Of a stretch of 64,000 nt of DNA, positions 23,813 to 32,529 are shown piece after piece. Where the stretch lies: NCBI RefSeq assembly GCF_033100395.1, contig NZ_JAWLVJ010000004.1:124001-188000 (forward strand), read 5' to 3'. The notes under the pieces were generated by a model that saw only the letters and a program-made list of their open reading frames with translations, searched no databases and had not been told where the DNA came from. Source of the DNA: Terasakiella sp033100395 (GTDB lineage Bacteria > Pseudomonadota > Alphaproteobacteria > Rhodospirillales > Terasakiellaceae). How positions within the stretch are numbered: position 1 is the first letter of the stretch; every line of letters starts with the position of its first letter. Position numbers and translations under genes: made by a program.

Positions 23813-24137
23813 GTGCAGCACAGCATAAACAATCACACCGCAAGATGCTAATTGGATTTTCAATCAGCAGCAATCATCCTGTCTCTCAATTACAACAATA
23901 AAAACATTTGAAAATTGTACATTAGATAAGACTTTATAATCTTTCGTAAAAATCGCTATAAACCGCTGAAAGCTTTGAAAAGGTCTTACCAAAAAAAGTA
24001 AATATGGCAATTGCACACAGGTTGGTTCTGTGTTAGGTCGTGTACGATTTTGCACTAGAAAGAATATCTTTTCCGATAAGTGTTTGAGTTTGTCCCTTCG
24101 CAATTTTGCGAAGCTAGTAGAGGGATAGTGATAGGGG
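23813..24137 (+). other. Noncoding leader and promoter region of the nqr operon
   Basis: 325 AT-rich bases without a believable gene; a 79-codon minus frame here lacks any family likeness. A perfect TATAAT lies at 23935-23940, but possible -35 partners (TTGAAA at 23908, TTGTAC at 23915) are badly spaced. A hairpin ACACAG-GTTGGTT-CTGTGT is at 24015-24033. An 18-base palindrome near the gene start is listed separately. The region probably carries regulated promoter elements for NQR. Confidence 0.5.
24096..24113 (+). promoter_or_regulatory. 18-base perfect palindrome upstream of nqrA
   Basis: CTTCGCAA-TT-TTGCGAAG, ending 24 bases before the nqrA ATG. As DNA it fits a binding site for a dimeric regulator. 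As RNA it would fold to a 7-bp stem with a 4-nt loop just upstream of the start. No similar copy was noticed elsewhere in the window. Confidence 0.45.
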
Positions 24138-25481
24138 ATGAAGATTAAAAAGGGCTTGGATGTCCCGATTATAGGTGCGCCAGAGCAAAAAATTTACGAT
24201 GGCAACCCCGTCAAAACTGTTGCCTTGTTAGGCCCAAACTTCAGCTGGATTAAGCCTTCCATGAAGGTAGCTGTGGGCGATCAGGTAAAACGTGGTCAAG
24301 CGTTGTTCGTAGACAAGCAATGTCCGGACATTACATACGCTTCTCCCGGTGGCGGTAAAGTAGTAGCGATTAACCGTGGTCACAGACGTGTTCTGGAATC
24401 CGTGGTTATTGAGCTTGATGAAAATGAGCAGGCTGTTCAATTCGATAAGTATAAACCAGAAGAACTGGCTGACTTGCCCGTTGAAAAAATTCGCGAGCAA
24501 TTGACCTCTTCTGGTGGTTGGACTTGTTTCCTGACGCGCCCTTATTCAAAGGTGCCGCATTCTCAGGATAAGCCACATTCAATTTTCGTAACAGCAATGG
24601 ACAGTAACCCGTTGGCAGCTGACGCCAAGGTGATTATCGAAGACTCTAAAGAGGACTTCTATAATGGTCTGAAGCTGATTTCGAAACTGACTGATGGCCC
24701 GACATTTGTCTGTAAGTACCCAGGGGGCGATATCCCGGGTTCTGACATCGAAAATGTTCGCTTTGAAGATTTCGAAGGTCCACACCCGGCAGGTCTTGCT
24801 GGCACACATATCCATTATCTGGATCCTGTGAGCGCAGAAAAAACAGTCTGGACAATTAATTATCAGGATGTCATTGGGATCGCCAAACTGTTCACAACAG
24901 GGGAACGTTCACCTGACCGTGTCATTTCATTGGCTGGTCCTGGTGCAAAACAGCCTCGTCTGGTGCGCACACGTATTGGTGCCAACCTGCAGGAACTGAC
25001 CGAAAATGAATGCAATTATGATGATTGCCGTATCATTTCCGGCTCTCTGCTATCTGGTGACACAGCAGAAGACTCCTTCTCATTCCTGGGACGTTATCAC
25101 CAGCAGGTAACTATCCTTCATGAAGGTCGTGAACGCGACTTCTTGGGCTGGTTGATCCCGAAATTTGATAAATATTCAAATGCTCGCGTCAATCTCTCTG
25201 CCTTTACACCGAGCCGTCTCTTCAACCTGACCACAAACCGCAACGGTAGCTACCGTGCCATGGTTCCTGTCGGGACTTATGAAGAAGTTGTGCCATTAGA
25301 TATTTTGCCAACGCAATTGCTGCGTGCCCTGTTGGTTCTTGATACCGACACCGCGCAGGCGCTTGGCGCATTAGAATTAGCTGAGGAAGACCTCTCGCTG
25401 TGCAGCTTTGTTTGCCATAGTAAATATAACTATGGTGAATCCCTGCGCGAGAACCTCACTAAGATCGAGAAGGAGGGCTGA
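24138..25481 (+). CDS. nqrA: Na+-translocating NADH:quinone reductase subunit A
   Basis: 447-residue cytosolic subunit of NQR without its own cofactor. Family text is plain: MKIKKGLDVPIIGAP at the start, VKRGQALFVDKQ, YASPGGGKVVAINRG (barrel-sandwich domain, about 35-90), WTCFLTRPYSKVP and VQALGALELAEEDL-like ending (AQALGALELAEEDLSLCSFV). It contacts the quinone-binding region with NqrB. First gene of six; the NqrB start follows two bases after its stop. Confidence 0.97.
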   Translation: MKIKKGLDVPIIGAPEQKIYDGNPVKTVALLGPNFSWIKPSMKVAVGDQVKRGQALFVDKQCPDITYASPGGGKVVAINRGHRRVLESVVIELDENEQAVQFDKYKPEELADLPVEKIREQLTSSGGWTCFLTRPYSKVPHSQDKPHSIFVTAMDSNPLAADAKVIIEDSKEDFYNGLKLISKLTDGPTFVCKYPGGDIPGSDIENVRFEDFEGPHPAGLAGTHIHYLDPVSAEKTVWTINYQDVIGIAKLFTTGERSPDRVISLAGPGAKQPRLVRTRIGANLQELTENECNYDDCRIISGSLLSGDTAEDSFSFLGRYHQQVTILHEGRERDFLGWLIPKFDKYSNARVNLSAFTPSRLFNLTTNRNGSYRAMVPVGTYEEVVPLDILPTQLLRALLVLDTDTAQALGALELAEEDLSLCSFVCHSKYNYGESLRENLTKIEKEG

Positions 25482-25483
25482 TC

Positions 25484-26692
25484 TTGGGGCTCCGTAATTT
25501 CTTCGACAGTATGCATCATCATTTTGATGTCGGCGGGAAGTATGAAAAGTATTATGCCCTCTACGAGATGGTTGATACCTTCCTCTATTCCCCGAAAGAT
25601 GTAACATACAAAGCACCGCACGCACGCGACCACCTGGACCTCAAACGTATGATGAGTTACGTGGTTGTGGCGGCAATCCCTTGTATTTTGTTTGCCTGGT
25701 ACAACACCGGTCTGCAAGCCAACACGGCGCTGCAGCAGTTTGGTGGCGTTCCACAAGATAATTTCGCAGGTTGGGTGATCAATCTGCTGGGCATTGGTGT
25801 TGATCCAAACAACTTCTTTGCCAACCTCTTCCACGGGTTGTTGTATTTCCTTCCAATCTATGTCGTGACACTTGTTGTCGGTGGTCTTTGGGAAGTTCTG
25901 TTCGCAATCGTTCGAAAGCACGAAGTAAACGAAGGTTTCCTTGTTACTTCCATGCTCTACACCCTGATTTTGCCACCAACCACACCACTGTGGCAGGTTG
26001 CCCTTGGTATTTCCTTCGGTGTTGTGATCGGTAAAGAAGTCTTCGGTGGTACAGGTAAAAACTTCCTGAACCCCGCTTTGGTTGGTCGTGCATTCCTTTA
26101 CTTTGCGTATCCTGCAAGCCAGTCCGGTGACGCAGTTTGGGTACCTGTTGATGGCTATTCCGGTGCGACAGCACTGAGCGTTGCCAACGAAAAAGGTTTT
26201 GCAGCACTGCCAGACGCAGGCTTCACATGGATGGACGCATTCCTGGGCTTTATCCCGGGGTCCCTTGGTGAAACATCCACACTGGCTTGTCTCATCGGCG
26301 GGGCATTCCTGATCTTTACCAAGATCGCCAACTACCGCCTGATTATCGGTTGCCTAGCAGGCATGATTGTCACCAGTTATCTGTTCAATATCATTGGTAG
26401 TGACACCAATCCGATGTTTGCCATGCCCTGGTACTGGCACCTTGTCATCGGCGGCTATGCCTTTGGTCTGATCTTCATGGTTACAGAACCTGTTTCTGGT
26501 GCCATGACGAACAAAGGCCGCTGGGTCTATGGTGCGCTGATCGGTGTGATGGTTGTTCTGATCCGTGTTGTTAACCCGGCCTTCCCGGAAGGTATGATGT
26601 TGGCAATTCTGTTCGGTAACATTTTTGCCCCTCTGATCGACCACTTTGTTGTTAAAGCGAATATCAAACGGAGGTTGCGTCGTAATGTCTGA
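25484..26692 (+). CDS. nqrB: Na+-translocating NADH:quinone reductase subunit B
   Basis: 402-residue polytopic subunit (about 10 TM helices) carrying riboflavin and a covalent FMN. The flavinylation motif DGYSGAT places FMN on T229, the target of ApbE. It forms the main Na+ path and quinone site. The start is TTG with GGAGGG seven bases before it; no in-frame ATG lies near enough to keep the conserved N-terminus LRNFFDSMHHHFD. It overlaps nqrC by 8 bases. Confidence 0.97.
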   Translation: MGLRNFFDSMHHHFDVGGKYEKYYALYEMVDTFLYSPKDVTYKAPHARDHLDLKRMMSYVVVAAIPCILFAWYNTGLQANTALQQFGGVPQDNFAGWVINLLGIGVDPNNFFANLFHGLLYFLPIYVVTLVVGGLWEVLFAIVRKHEVNEGFLVTSMLYTLILPPTTPLWQVALGISFGVVIGKEVFGGTGKNFLNPALVGRAFLYFAYPASQSGDAVWVPVDGYSGATALSVANEKGFAALPDAGFTWMDAFLGFIPGSLGETSTLACLIGGAFLIFTKIANYRLIIGCLAGMIVTSYLFNIIGSDTNPMFAMPWYWHLVIGGYAFGLIFMVTEPVSGAMTNKGRWVYGALIGVMVVLIRVVNPAFPEGMMLAILFGNIFAPLIDHFVVKANIKRRLRRNV

Positions 26693-27461
26693 TAATGAAC
26701 AACAAGCAGCAGCTCCTGCTGAAACGCCGGTCCGCACAATCATCGTTGCGGTGGCGTTGAGCTTGATCGCATCCATCGCTGTATCTGCAGCGGCCGTGAT
26801 ACTGAAACCAACACAGGAACTGAATAAAACTCTGGCAAAAAAGAAGATCATTCTTCAGGTTGCCGGGCTTTATGAAGACGGTGCGGATATCGATGCGACT
26901 TTCCAAAGCCGTATTGAACCCCGCCTTGTTGATCTGGCAACAGGTCAATATAGCGATGCAACTGATGCTGCATCTTATGATCAGCGCAAAGCCGCTAAAG
27001 ACCCTGCACAAAGCAAGACGCTTAGCAAAGCTGATGATATTGCCAGCATCAAACGTCAGGCAAACCTGGCCAGCGTTTATCTTGTTAAGGAAGGCGACGA
27101 ACTTAAAAAGATGATCCTGCCAGTTCACGGCTACGGTCTGTGGTCCACGCTTTATGGCTTTGTTGCCCTGAAGCCTGACCTGAACACCGTTTCCGGCCTG
27201 CAGTTCTACGAACATGCTGAAACACCTGGTCTGGGTGGCGAAGTTGATAACCCGAAATGGCGTGGTCTCTGGGCTGACAAAAAGCTCTATGACCAGGCAG
27301 GCGATGTGAAAATTTCCGTCGTTAAGGGTGTTGCTTCGGGGGACCACCAGGTTGACGCCCTTGCTGGTGCGACTTTGACCAGCGTTGGTGTTCACAACCT
27401 TGTCCAGTTCTGGGTTGGCGAGAAAGGCTTCGGCCCTTTCTTGCGCAACGTTAAACAATAG
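26685..27461 (+). CDS. nqrC: Na+-translocating NADH:quinone reductase subunit C
   Basis: 258 residues: an N-terminal TM helix (about 17-42) and a periplasmic FMN-binding domain. The flavinylation motif DALAGAT places covalent FMN on T230; the consensus serine/threonine three residues before that threonine is alanine here. Also present are GYGLWSTLYGF and HAETPGLGGEV of the family. Start: ATG at 26685 within the end of nqrB, preceded by GGAGG; an upstream in-frame start at 26646 is discarded because it lies inside nqrB and has no ribosome site. Confidence 0.96.
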   Translation: MSDNEQQAAAPAETPVRTIIVAVALSLIASIAVSAAAVILKPTQELNKTLAKKKIILQVAGLYEDGADIDATFQSRIEPRLVDLATGQYSDATDAASYDQRKAAKDPAQSKTLSKADDIASIKRQANLASVYLVKEGDELKKMILPVHGYGLWSTLYGFVALKPDLNTVSGLQFYEHAETPGLGGEVDNPKWRGLWADKKLYDQAGDVKISVVKGVASGDHQVDALAGATLTSVGVHNLVQFWVGEKGFGPFLRNVKQ

Positions 27462-27470
27462 GGGGGAACA

Positions 27471-28115
27471 ATGGCGAAAAATGTCCTTAAGGATCCATTG
27501 ATCGACAATAACCCGATCATGTTGCAGGTGTTGGGGATTTGTTCCGCACTTGCTGTTACATCGTCTTTGACGGTTTCCCTGATCATGTGTGTGGCTTTGA
27601 CATCTGTTGTAGCTTCATCCAACTTCCTGATCAGTTGTATCCGTAACCAAATTCCAAGCAGCATCCGTATCATCGCTCAGATGGTTATCATTGCTTCCTT
27701 GGTTATCGTTGTAGACCAGCTTCTGAAAGCCTACGCATACGACATCTCTAAGACACTGTCTGTATTCGTTGGTCTGATCATCACAAACTGTATCGTGATG
27801 GGTCGCGCAGAAGCTTATGCAATGTCAAACCCACCGGGCGCTTCCTTCATGGATGGCCTGGGTAACGGTCTGGGTTACAGCATCGTATTGATCGCTGTTG
27901 CTATTATCCGTGAACTCTTTGGTGCTGGTAAGCTTGCCGGGATCACGATCCTGCCGACTGTCAATGACGGCGGCTGGTATGTGCCAAACGGTCTGCTTCT
28001 GTTGCCACCAAGCGCGTTCTTCATCATCGGTCTTCTGATCTGGGCGGTTCGCTCCTGGAAGCCGGAACAGGTTGAAGCACGTGATTTCAAGATTTCATTC
28101 CCGGTGAGGTACTAA
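27471..28115 (+). CDS. nqrD: Na+-translocating NADH:quinone reductase subunit D
   Basis: 214-residue membrane subunit with six TM helices, a paralogue of NqrE and of RnfA/RnfE. The conserved half-helix cysteines sit in the stretches SFLISCIRNQIPSS-like (SNFLISCIRNQIPSS) and ITNCIVMGRAEAYA; they help hold an iron centre at the NqrD/NqrE interface. The N-terminus LKDPLIDNNPIMLQVLGICSALA is typical. It begins nine bases after nqrC with GGGGG before the ATG. Confidence 0.97.
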   Translation: MAKNVLKDPLIDNNPIMLQVLGICSALAVTSSLTVSLIMCVALTSVVASSNFLISCIRNQIPSSIRIIAQMVIIASLVIVVDQLLKAYAYDISKTLSVFVGLIITNCIVMGRAEAYAMSNPPGASFMDGLGNGLGYSIVLIAVAIIRELFGAGKLAGITILPTVNDGGWYVPNGLLLLPPSAFFIIGLLIWAVRSWKPEQVEARDFKISFPVRY

Positions 28116-28116
28116 A

Positions 28117-28725
28117 ATGGAAGTTTACTTAAGCCTGTTTGTTAAATCGATCTTTATCGAAAACCTAGCGCTTTCCTTCTTCCTGGGGATGTGTACATTC
28201 CTTGCGGTTTCCAAGAAGATTGAAACAGCATTGGGTCTGGGTATTGCGGTTGTGGTGGTTCAGGCCATCACGGTTCCGGCAAACAACCTGATCCTGACAT
28301 TCTTCCTGAACGAAGGGGCACTGGCCTGGTTGGGTATGCCTGACCTGGATCTGCGCTTCCTTGGTCTGATCTGTTACATCGGTGTTATCGCCGCTATCGT
28401 ACAGATTCTGGAAATGGTTCTGGATAAATTCTTCCCGGCACTTTACCACGCATTGGGTGTCTTCCTGCCACTGATTACGGTGAACTGTGCGATCCTGGGT
28501 GGGTCTCTGTTCATGGTAGAACGTGACTATGGTTTCGGTGAATCCGTCACATACGGTATCGGTTCCGGTATCGGTTGGGCACTTGCAATTACTGCAATGG
28601 CCGGTGTTCGTGAAAAACTGAAATACAGCGACGTTCCAGCAGGTCTGCAAGGCCTGGGGATCACCTTTATTACAGCTGGCCTGATGTCCATGGGTTTCAT
28701 GGCATTCTCAGGCGTGAAGCTGTAA
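28117..28725 (+). CDS. nqrE: Na+-translocating NADH:quinone reductase subunit E
   Basis: 202-residue, six-helix subunit pairing with NqrD in inverted topology. It has the family text MEVYLSLFVKSIFIENLALSF and LITVNCAILGGSLFMVERDY, whose cysteine helps ligate the membrane iron centre. The ATG follows the nqrD stop after one base, so the two subunits are coupled and likely made in equal amounts. Confidence 0.97.
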   Translation: MEVYLSLFVKSIFIENLALSFFLGMCTFLAVSKKIETALGLGIAVVVVQAITVPANNLILTFFLNEGALAWLGMPDLDLRFLGLICYIGVIAAIVQILEMVLDKFFPALYHALGVFLPLITVNCAILGGSLFMVERDYGFGESVTYGIGSGIGWALAITAMAGVREKLKYSDVPAGLQGLGITFITAGLMSMGFMAFSGVKL

Positions 28726-28746
28726 GGCTCAGGAGATAATTAAACC

Positions 28747-29964
28747 ATGCAAGAATTTACAGCAGGTGTCGTTGTTTTCACAGCCATCGTTCTGGCGTTG
28801 GTCGTCATCATTCTGTTCTTCAGAAAGATGCTCGTCCCACAAGGGAACGTGTCGATCCTGATCAACGACGAAAAAACAATTGAAGTTGCCCCAGGCGGGA
28901 AACTTCTGACAACACTGGCCGATAACGGCCTGTTCATTCCGTCAGCTTGTGGTGGCGGTGGTTCATGTGGTCAGTGTACCGTTAACGTACACGAGGGTGG
29001 GGGAACACTCCTGCCGACTGAAGAATCACACATCAACAAGCGTGAAGCCCGTGAAGGCTGCCGTCTTTCCTGTCAGGTTGCTGTTAAGCAGGACATGAAA
29101 ATCGACGTGCCGGAAGAAGTCTTCGGTGTGAAGAAGTGGGAATGTGAAGTTGTCTCCAACGACAACGTTGCAACCTTCATCAAATGCCCTGTCTTCAAAC
29201 TGCCAGATGGCGAAGAAGTACCATTCCGCGCCGGTGGTTACATTCAGATCGAATGCCCACCTTATGATATCTCTTTCAAAGACTTTGACGTCGCTGAAGA
29301 ATATCGCGCTGATTGGGATCACTTCAAATTCTGGGACATCAGCCACAAGCAGGAAGAAGATTGCCTGCGTGCTTACTCCATGGCGAACTATCCGGACGAA
29401 AAAGGGCAGATCATGCTCAACGTTCGTATCGCCACACCTCCACCAGGTTCTGAAGGCATTCCTCCCGGGATCATGTCGACTTACATCTGGAACCTGAAAC
29501 CAGGTGACAAAGTAACCATTTCCGGTCCATACGGTGAATTCTTTGCCCGTGATACTGATAACGAAATGGTCTTCGTTGGCGGTGGTGCGGGTATGGCACC
29601 GATGCGTTCACACATCTTCGATCAGCTGAAACGCCTGAAATCCAAACGTAAGATTTCCTTCTGGTACGGTGCCCGTTCTGTGAAAGAAATGTTCTTCGTT
29701 GAAGATTTCGACGGCCTGGCTGCTGAAAACGAAAACTTCGAGTGGCATTGTGCGCTTTCCGACCCTCAGCCTGAGGACGATTGGGATGGCTACACTGGCT
29801 TCATTCACAACGTTCTGCTGGAAGAGTACTTAAAAGAGCACCCGGCCCCAGAAGATTGTGAATACTACCTCTGTGGTCCACCCATCATGAACTCATCTGT
29901 TATTCAGATGTTGCTTGATCTGGGTGTTGAGAGAGAAAACATTCTCCTTGATGACTTCGGTTAA
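28747..29964 (+). CDS. nqrF: Na+-translocating NADH:quinone reductase subunit F
   Basis: 405-residue NADH-oxidising subunit. An N-terminal TM helix (about 5-27) is followed by a 2Fe-2S ferredoxin domain with ligands C68, C74, C77 and C109. Then come a ferredoxin-reductase FAD domain with RAYSMANYP and an NADH domain with GGGAGMAPMRSH and the C-terminal YLCGPPIMN. All cofactor motifs are complete. Last gene of the operon; a strong hairpin follows. Confidence 0.97.
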   Translation: MQEFTAGVVVFTAIVLALVVIILFFRKMLVPQGNVSILINDEKTIEVAPGGKLLTTLADNGLFIPSACGGGGSCGQCTVNVHEGGGTLLPTEESHINKREAREGCRLSCQVAVKQDMKIDVPEEVFGVKKWECEVVSNDNVATFIKCPVFKLPDGEEVPFRAGGYIQIECPPYDISFKDFDVAEEYRADWDHFKFWDISHKQEEDCLRAYSMANYPDEKGQIMLNVRIATPPPGSEGIPPGIMSTYIWNLKPGDKVTISGPYGEFFARDTDNEMVFVGGGAGMAPMRSHIFDQLKRLKSKRKISFWYGARSVKEMFFVEDFDGLAAENENFEWHCALSDPQPEDDWDGYTGFIHNVLLEEYLKEHPAPEDCEYYLCGPPIMNSSVIQMLLDLGVERENILLDDFG

Positions 29965-29980
29965 GAAGCACTCTATAAAC

Positions 29981-30015
29981 AATATAGCCACGGTACCCAG
30001 TGCCGTGGCTATATT
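29981..30015 (+). terminator. Hairpin at the end of the nqr operon
   Basis: Perfect 13-bp stem AATATAGCCACGG/CCGTGGCTATATT with a 9-nt loop, 17 bases after the nqrF stop. There is only a short T-stretch after it, so it may act as a terminator or protect the 3' end of the nqr mRNA. Confidence 0.65.
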
Positions 30016-30053
30016 GCTTTCAGGACCATGACGATTCCGGGACACGCCTTAAA

Positions 30054-31382
30054 TTGAATGCGCCTTCACCAAAACAAAATGCCTTTCAGACCGCGCTTGC
30101 GCGTTTGTTTGAACGTTTTGATTCGGCCATTCTATCGGGCAGCTGGATTTCCATCCTGATCGCCTGTACAGGGTACGGGCTTGATTACCTTCTCAACCTG
30201 ACACTGGCACAATGGCTGGCCCCCGCTGATTTAGGAGATTACTCGGTTGCGGTCTCCATGGCCGTCTTTGGCGGGATGGTCGCGCTTTTGGGCACGGATC
30301 AGGCCCTGATGCAGTTTCTGCCGCAATATATCAGCGAAAAAGACTGGAAACGGGCCAAGGGCATTCTGGTTTTCTGTTTCGCCGCCGTTCTGATTGCCAG
30401 CCTTTTGATATCAGTCCTGACACTTCTGATTTCCCAATTTGGCATGAAAGACTGGGCGGGTCACCCGGCCGTCTTTGCCTTTGCCGCCTTGCCTGTCGTT
30501 TCCATGGCCTTGCTAACGGCAAAGGCCCTGCGTGGTTTTCGCTATATCGTGATTGCCTCTGCCCCCACAAGTATCGGCGTTCCTGTACTGATCATGTCTG
30601 CAGGCTATGTCCTGTCAAAAGACGGCTATATCAGTGACTGGGATCTTGTTGGGGTCTTTGGACTGAGTTTTATGCTGGTTTTGATCCTCCAATCGAGCGT
30701 GCTGGTCAGAAAGGTTATGCAGACCGTCAAAGCCATTGGTACCACCATTGAATATAAGGAATGGAGCACGGCTTCCTTTTCCATGATGATGACGTCCGTG
30801 CTATTCCTCGCGATGGAGCAAATGGGGCTTTATATCTGCGAAATGATGGCGGGCGAAGAAGATGTGGCGATTTATGCCGTACTGGTCAAACACGCACGCT
30901 TCCTGCTGATCATTTATCTGGCGGTCAATCTGATCACCATTCCTTTCATCAGCCCGGCACTGAAACGCAACGATCAGAATGAACTGCAAAGGCTTTATGG
31001 CACCAGCATGCATATCGTCCTTTGGGGCGGATTACTACCGCTTTTGGTCTTTATCTTTCAGGGGGATGCTTTATTGAAGGCTTTCGGCCCGGAATATGAA
31101 AAAGGTTATTCGAGTCTGCTCATACTGATGGGAGCATACTACCTTAATTTCATTGCCGGATTTTCCGTTCCCTTCCTGCAATACTCCGGAAACCGCCAAA
31201 TCGTTATTACTTCGATCAGTATTGCACTTTCTATTGAAATTTTGCTGTTCATTTTGCTGGTACCCGCTTATGGTTTTAATGGTGCGGCATGGTCCATGGC
31301 CGTGACATTGAGCAGCCTGTCACTTTGGATGACTTTTCAATGTCATAGGCGTCTCGGGCTAAAGCCGCTAAGGCTCTCATAG
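30054..31382 (+). CDS. Polysaccharide or lipid-linked sugar flippase (Wzx/MATE-like)
   Basis: About 442 residues with 12 to 14 hydrophobic segments, of the oligosaccharidyl-lipid flippase type: WLAPADLGDYSVAVSMAVFGG near the N-terminus, MQFLPQYISEKDWKRAKG, and FGPEYEKGYSSLLILMGAYYLNF near residue 360. Such proteins move lipid-linked sugars or other amphiphiles across the inner membrane. Start is uncertain: no in-frame ATG, and the longest frame opens with GTG at 30000 inside the nqr hairpin. TTG at 30054 is the first plausible start but lacks a clear ribosome site. No glycosyltransferase genes are nearby, so the substrate is unknown. Confidence 0.8.
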   Translation: MNAPSPKQNAFQTALARLFERFDSAILSGSWISILIACTGYGLDYLLNLTLAQWLAPADLGDYSVAVSMAVFGGMVALLGTDQALMQFLPQYISEKDWKRAKGILVFCFAAVLIASLLISVLTLLISQFGMKDWAGHPAVFAFAALPVVSMALLTAKALRGFRYIVIASAPTSIGVPVLIMSAGYVLSKDGYISDWDLVGVFGLSFMLVLILQSSVLVRKVMQTVKAIGTTIEYKEWSTASFSMMMTSVLFLAMEQMGLYICEMMAGEEDVAIYAVLVKHARFLLIIYLAVNLITIPFISPALKRNDQNELQRLYGTSMHIVLWGGLLPLLVFIFQGDALLKAFGPEYEKGYSSLLILMGAYYLNFIAGFSVPFLQYSGNRQIVITSISIALSIEILLFILLVPAYGFNGAAWSMAVTLSSLSLWMTFQCHRRLGLKPLRLS

Positions 31383-31464
31383 GGAAGGGGACCTGAAACC
31401 ATTCCCCTGTTAATAACCTTGTCTCAAAGAGGCATCAAAAATATCCGTTTCAAGGGAGATTTAA

Positions 31465-31890
31465 ATGTTACACACAGTTTGCGTTAAAGACTTTATGGTC
31501 CGGGACTTTGTTAAACTCAGCCCCGATGATGATATGTATCACGCTGTACAGGTTCTGGCGCATAAAGAAATCCCGGCCGCCGTTGTGGTTGATAAAAAAG
31601 AAAAACTTGTCGGTATCCTGTCTGAAACAGACTGCATGCGTGTCGTGCTGGATGCTTCCTATAACGAACGTCCTCCAGGGACTGTTGAACAGTATATGAC
31701 CACAAATATGGATACCATTGATGTGGAAGCCACCCTGATTGATACAGCAACAGTATTCCGCGACAAGACCTATCGTCTTTATCCTGTGCTGGACCATGGT
31801 CGTCTGGTCGGTATCGTGACCCGTCGCCGCGTTCTGCGCGCAACAGAGCCTTTCTTTGAACGTTTTAAAAACGTACAGCGCGGCTCATAA
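31465..31890 (+). CDS. CBS-domain pair protein
   Basis: 141 residues made of two CBS domains (about 8-62 and 70-128). VKDFMVRDFVKLSPDDDMYHA opens the first, and LVGILSETDCMRVV and LVGIVTRRRVLRA are the typical strand-turn-helix ends. Such Bateman modules bind AMP, ATP or other adenosyl ligands and often control channels or enzymes made by other genes. AAGGGAG precedes the ATG. It lies three bases before a 56-residue membrane protein, probably its partner or cotranscribed neighbour. Confidence 0.9.
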   Translation: MLHTVCVKDFMVRDFVKLSPDDDMYHAVQVLAHKEIPAAVVVDKKEKLVGILSETDCMRVVLDASYNERPPGTVEQYMTTNMDTIDVEATLIDTATVFRDKTYRLYPVLDHGRLVGIVTRRRVLRATEPFFERFKNVQRGS

Positions 31891-31893
31891 CGG

Positions 31894-32064
31894 ATGTCCA
31901 ATCTTCCGGAAATAGCCGCCCTGATCATCTTCATCCTGGCGGGGCGGTTATTTCTAACCACCTTCAAACACAAAAAAGACGGCTGGAAGCTCAAATGCAT
32001 TCCTTATCTGGCCATTTCTCTGGCTGCTTTTGCTATCTTGATGTACGGGTTCTTTCCTGAATAA
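31894..32064 (+). CDS. Tiny two-helix membrane protein
   Basis: 56 residues, translated by hand: TM helix about 6-23 (IAALIIFILAGRLFLTT), a basic loop KHKKDGWKLK, and a second helix about 35-54 (IPYLAISLAAFAILMYGFF). ATG follows the CBS gene after three bases, and the only nearby ribosome-like bases are those at the end of that gene, so translation is probably coupled. No family recognised. Spacing, clean hydrophobic pattern and typical codons support a real gene. Confidence 0.6.
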   Translation: MSNLPEIAALIIFILAGRLFLTTFKHKKDGWKLKCIPYLAISLAAFAILMYGFFPE

Positions 32065-32403
32065 TTTTTCGGATTTCAATTCAAATTCATCATCGCAATG
32101 ATCCAGTTTAACCTGACCGCGAGATGTCCGTTTTTCCCTATTTTATCAGCGCTTTACCTTATTGCGAACAATTCCTAAAGACTCGCAATCCATCTTTAGG
32201 GGGAGATCGGGCATAAAATTCGCAAACTTCGCCCTGTTTATTACAAGCACAAAAAAAAACTTATATATATTCGATAGATAATTCTCAAAGTAAATTATTA
32301 GCAAATTCTTTTATACCTATGATATCAAGGCCTTTAGGGCAAAGATGGAATGATAATTTAACTGTCGTAATGGTCACACCAATCTACGTTAGTTTCCATA
32401 TAC
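32065..32403. other. AT-rich noncoding stretch before tRNA-Asp
   Basis: About 340 bases with no believable frame on either strand. It holds one perfect inverted repeat, CCTAAAGA at 32174-32181 and TCTTTAGG at 32193-32200 (11-nt loop), followed by GGGGGAG. This could end the CBS transcript or belong to a small RNA. The rest is notably richer in A+T than flanking genes. Confidence 0.5.
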
Positions 32404-32433
32404 TTGACAGGTATGTAGGTGCCATGGTCTAAA
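32404..32433 (+). promoter_or_regulatory. Candidate promoter of tRNA-Asp
   Basis: Perfect TTGACA at 32404-32409 and TCTAAA at 32428-32433, 18-base spacer; start point about 32440, just before the tRNA. It may also feed nuo by read-through. Confidence 0.5.
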
Positions 32434-32452
32434 CATTTCAATGCCACACTGC

Positions 32453-32529
32453 GGGGGTGTAGCTCAGTTGGTTAGAGCGTCGGCCTGTCACGCCGAAGGC
32501 CGCGGGTTCGAGTCCCGTCACTCTCGCCA
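32453..32529 (+). tRNA. tRNA-Asp (anticodon GTC)
   Basis: 77 nt. Acceptor GGGGGTG pairs with CACTCTC using two G-U pairs (positions 2-71 and 4-69). The anticodon stem TCGGC/GCCGA encloses CTGTCAC (anticodon GTC), the T-arm has GCGGGTTCGAGTCCCGT, and GCCA ends it. No second Asp tRNA is seen in the window. Confidence 0.95.

Noticed and set aside
23908..23940. Housekeeping promoter for nqr (TTGAAA and TATAAT)
   Set aside because: The -10 is perfect but the spacer is 21 bases, and the alternative -35 gives 14. Not listed as a promoter.
23864..24103. 79-codon minus frame in the nqr leader
   Set aside because: No ribosome site, no family likeness, and it covers the palindrome and promoter region.
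30000..30053. GTG start for the flippase inside the nqr hairpin
   Set aside because: The start would lie in the loop of a 13-bp stem with no ribosome site, and the added residues do not resemble flippase N-termini.
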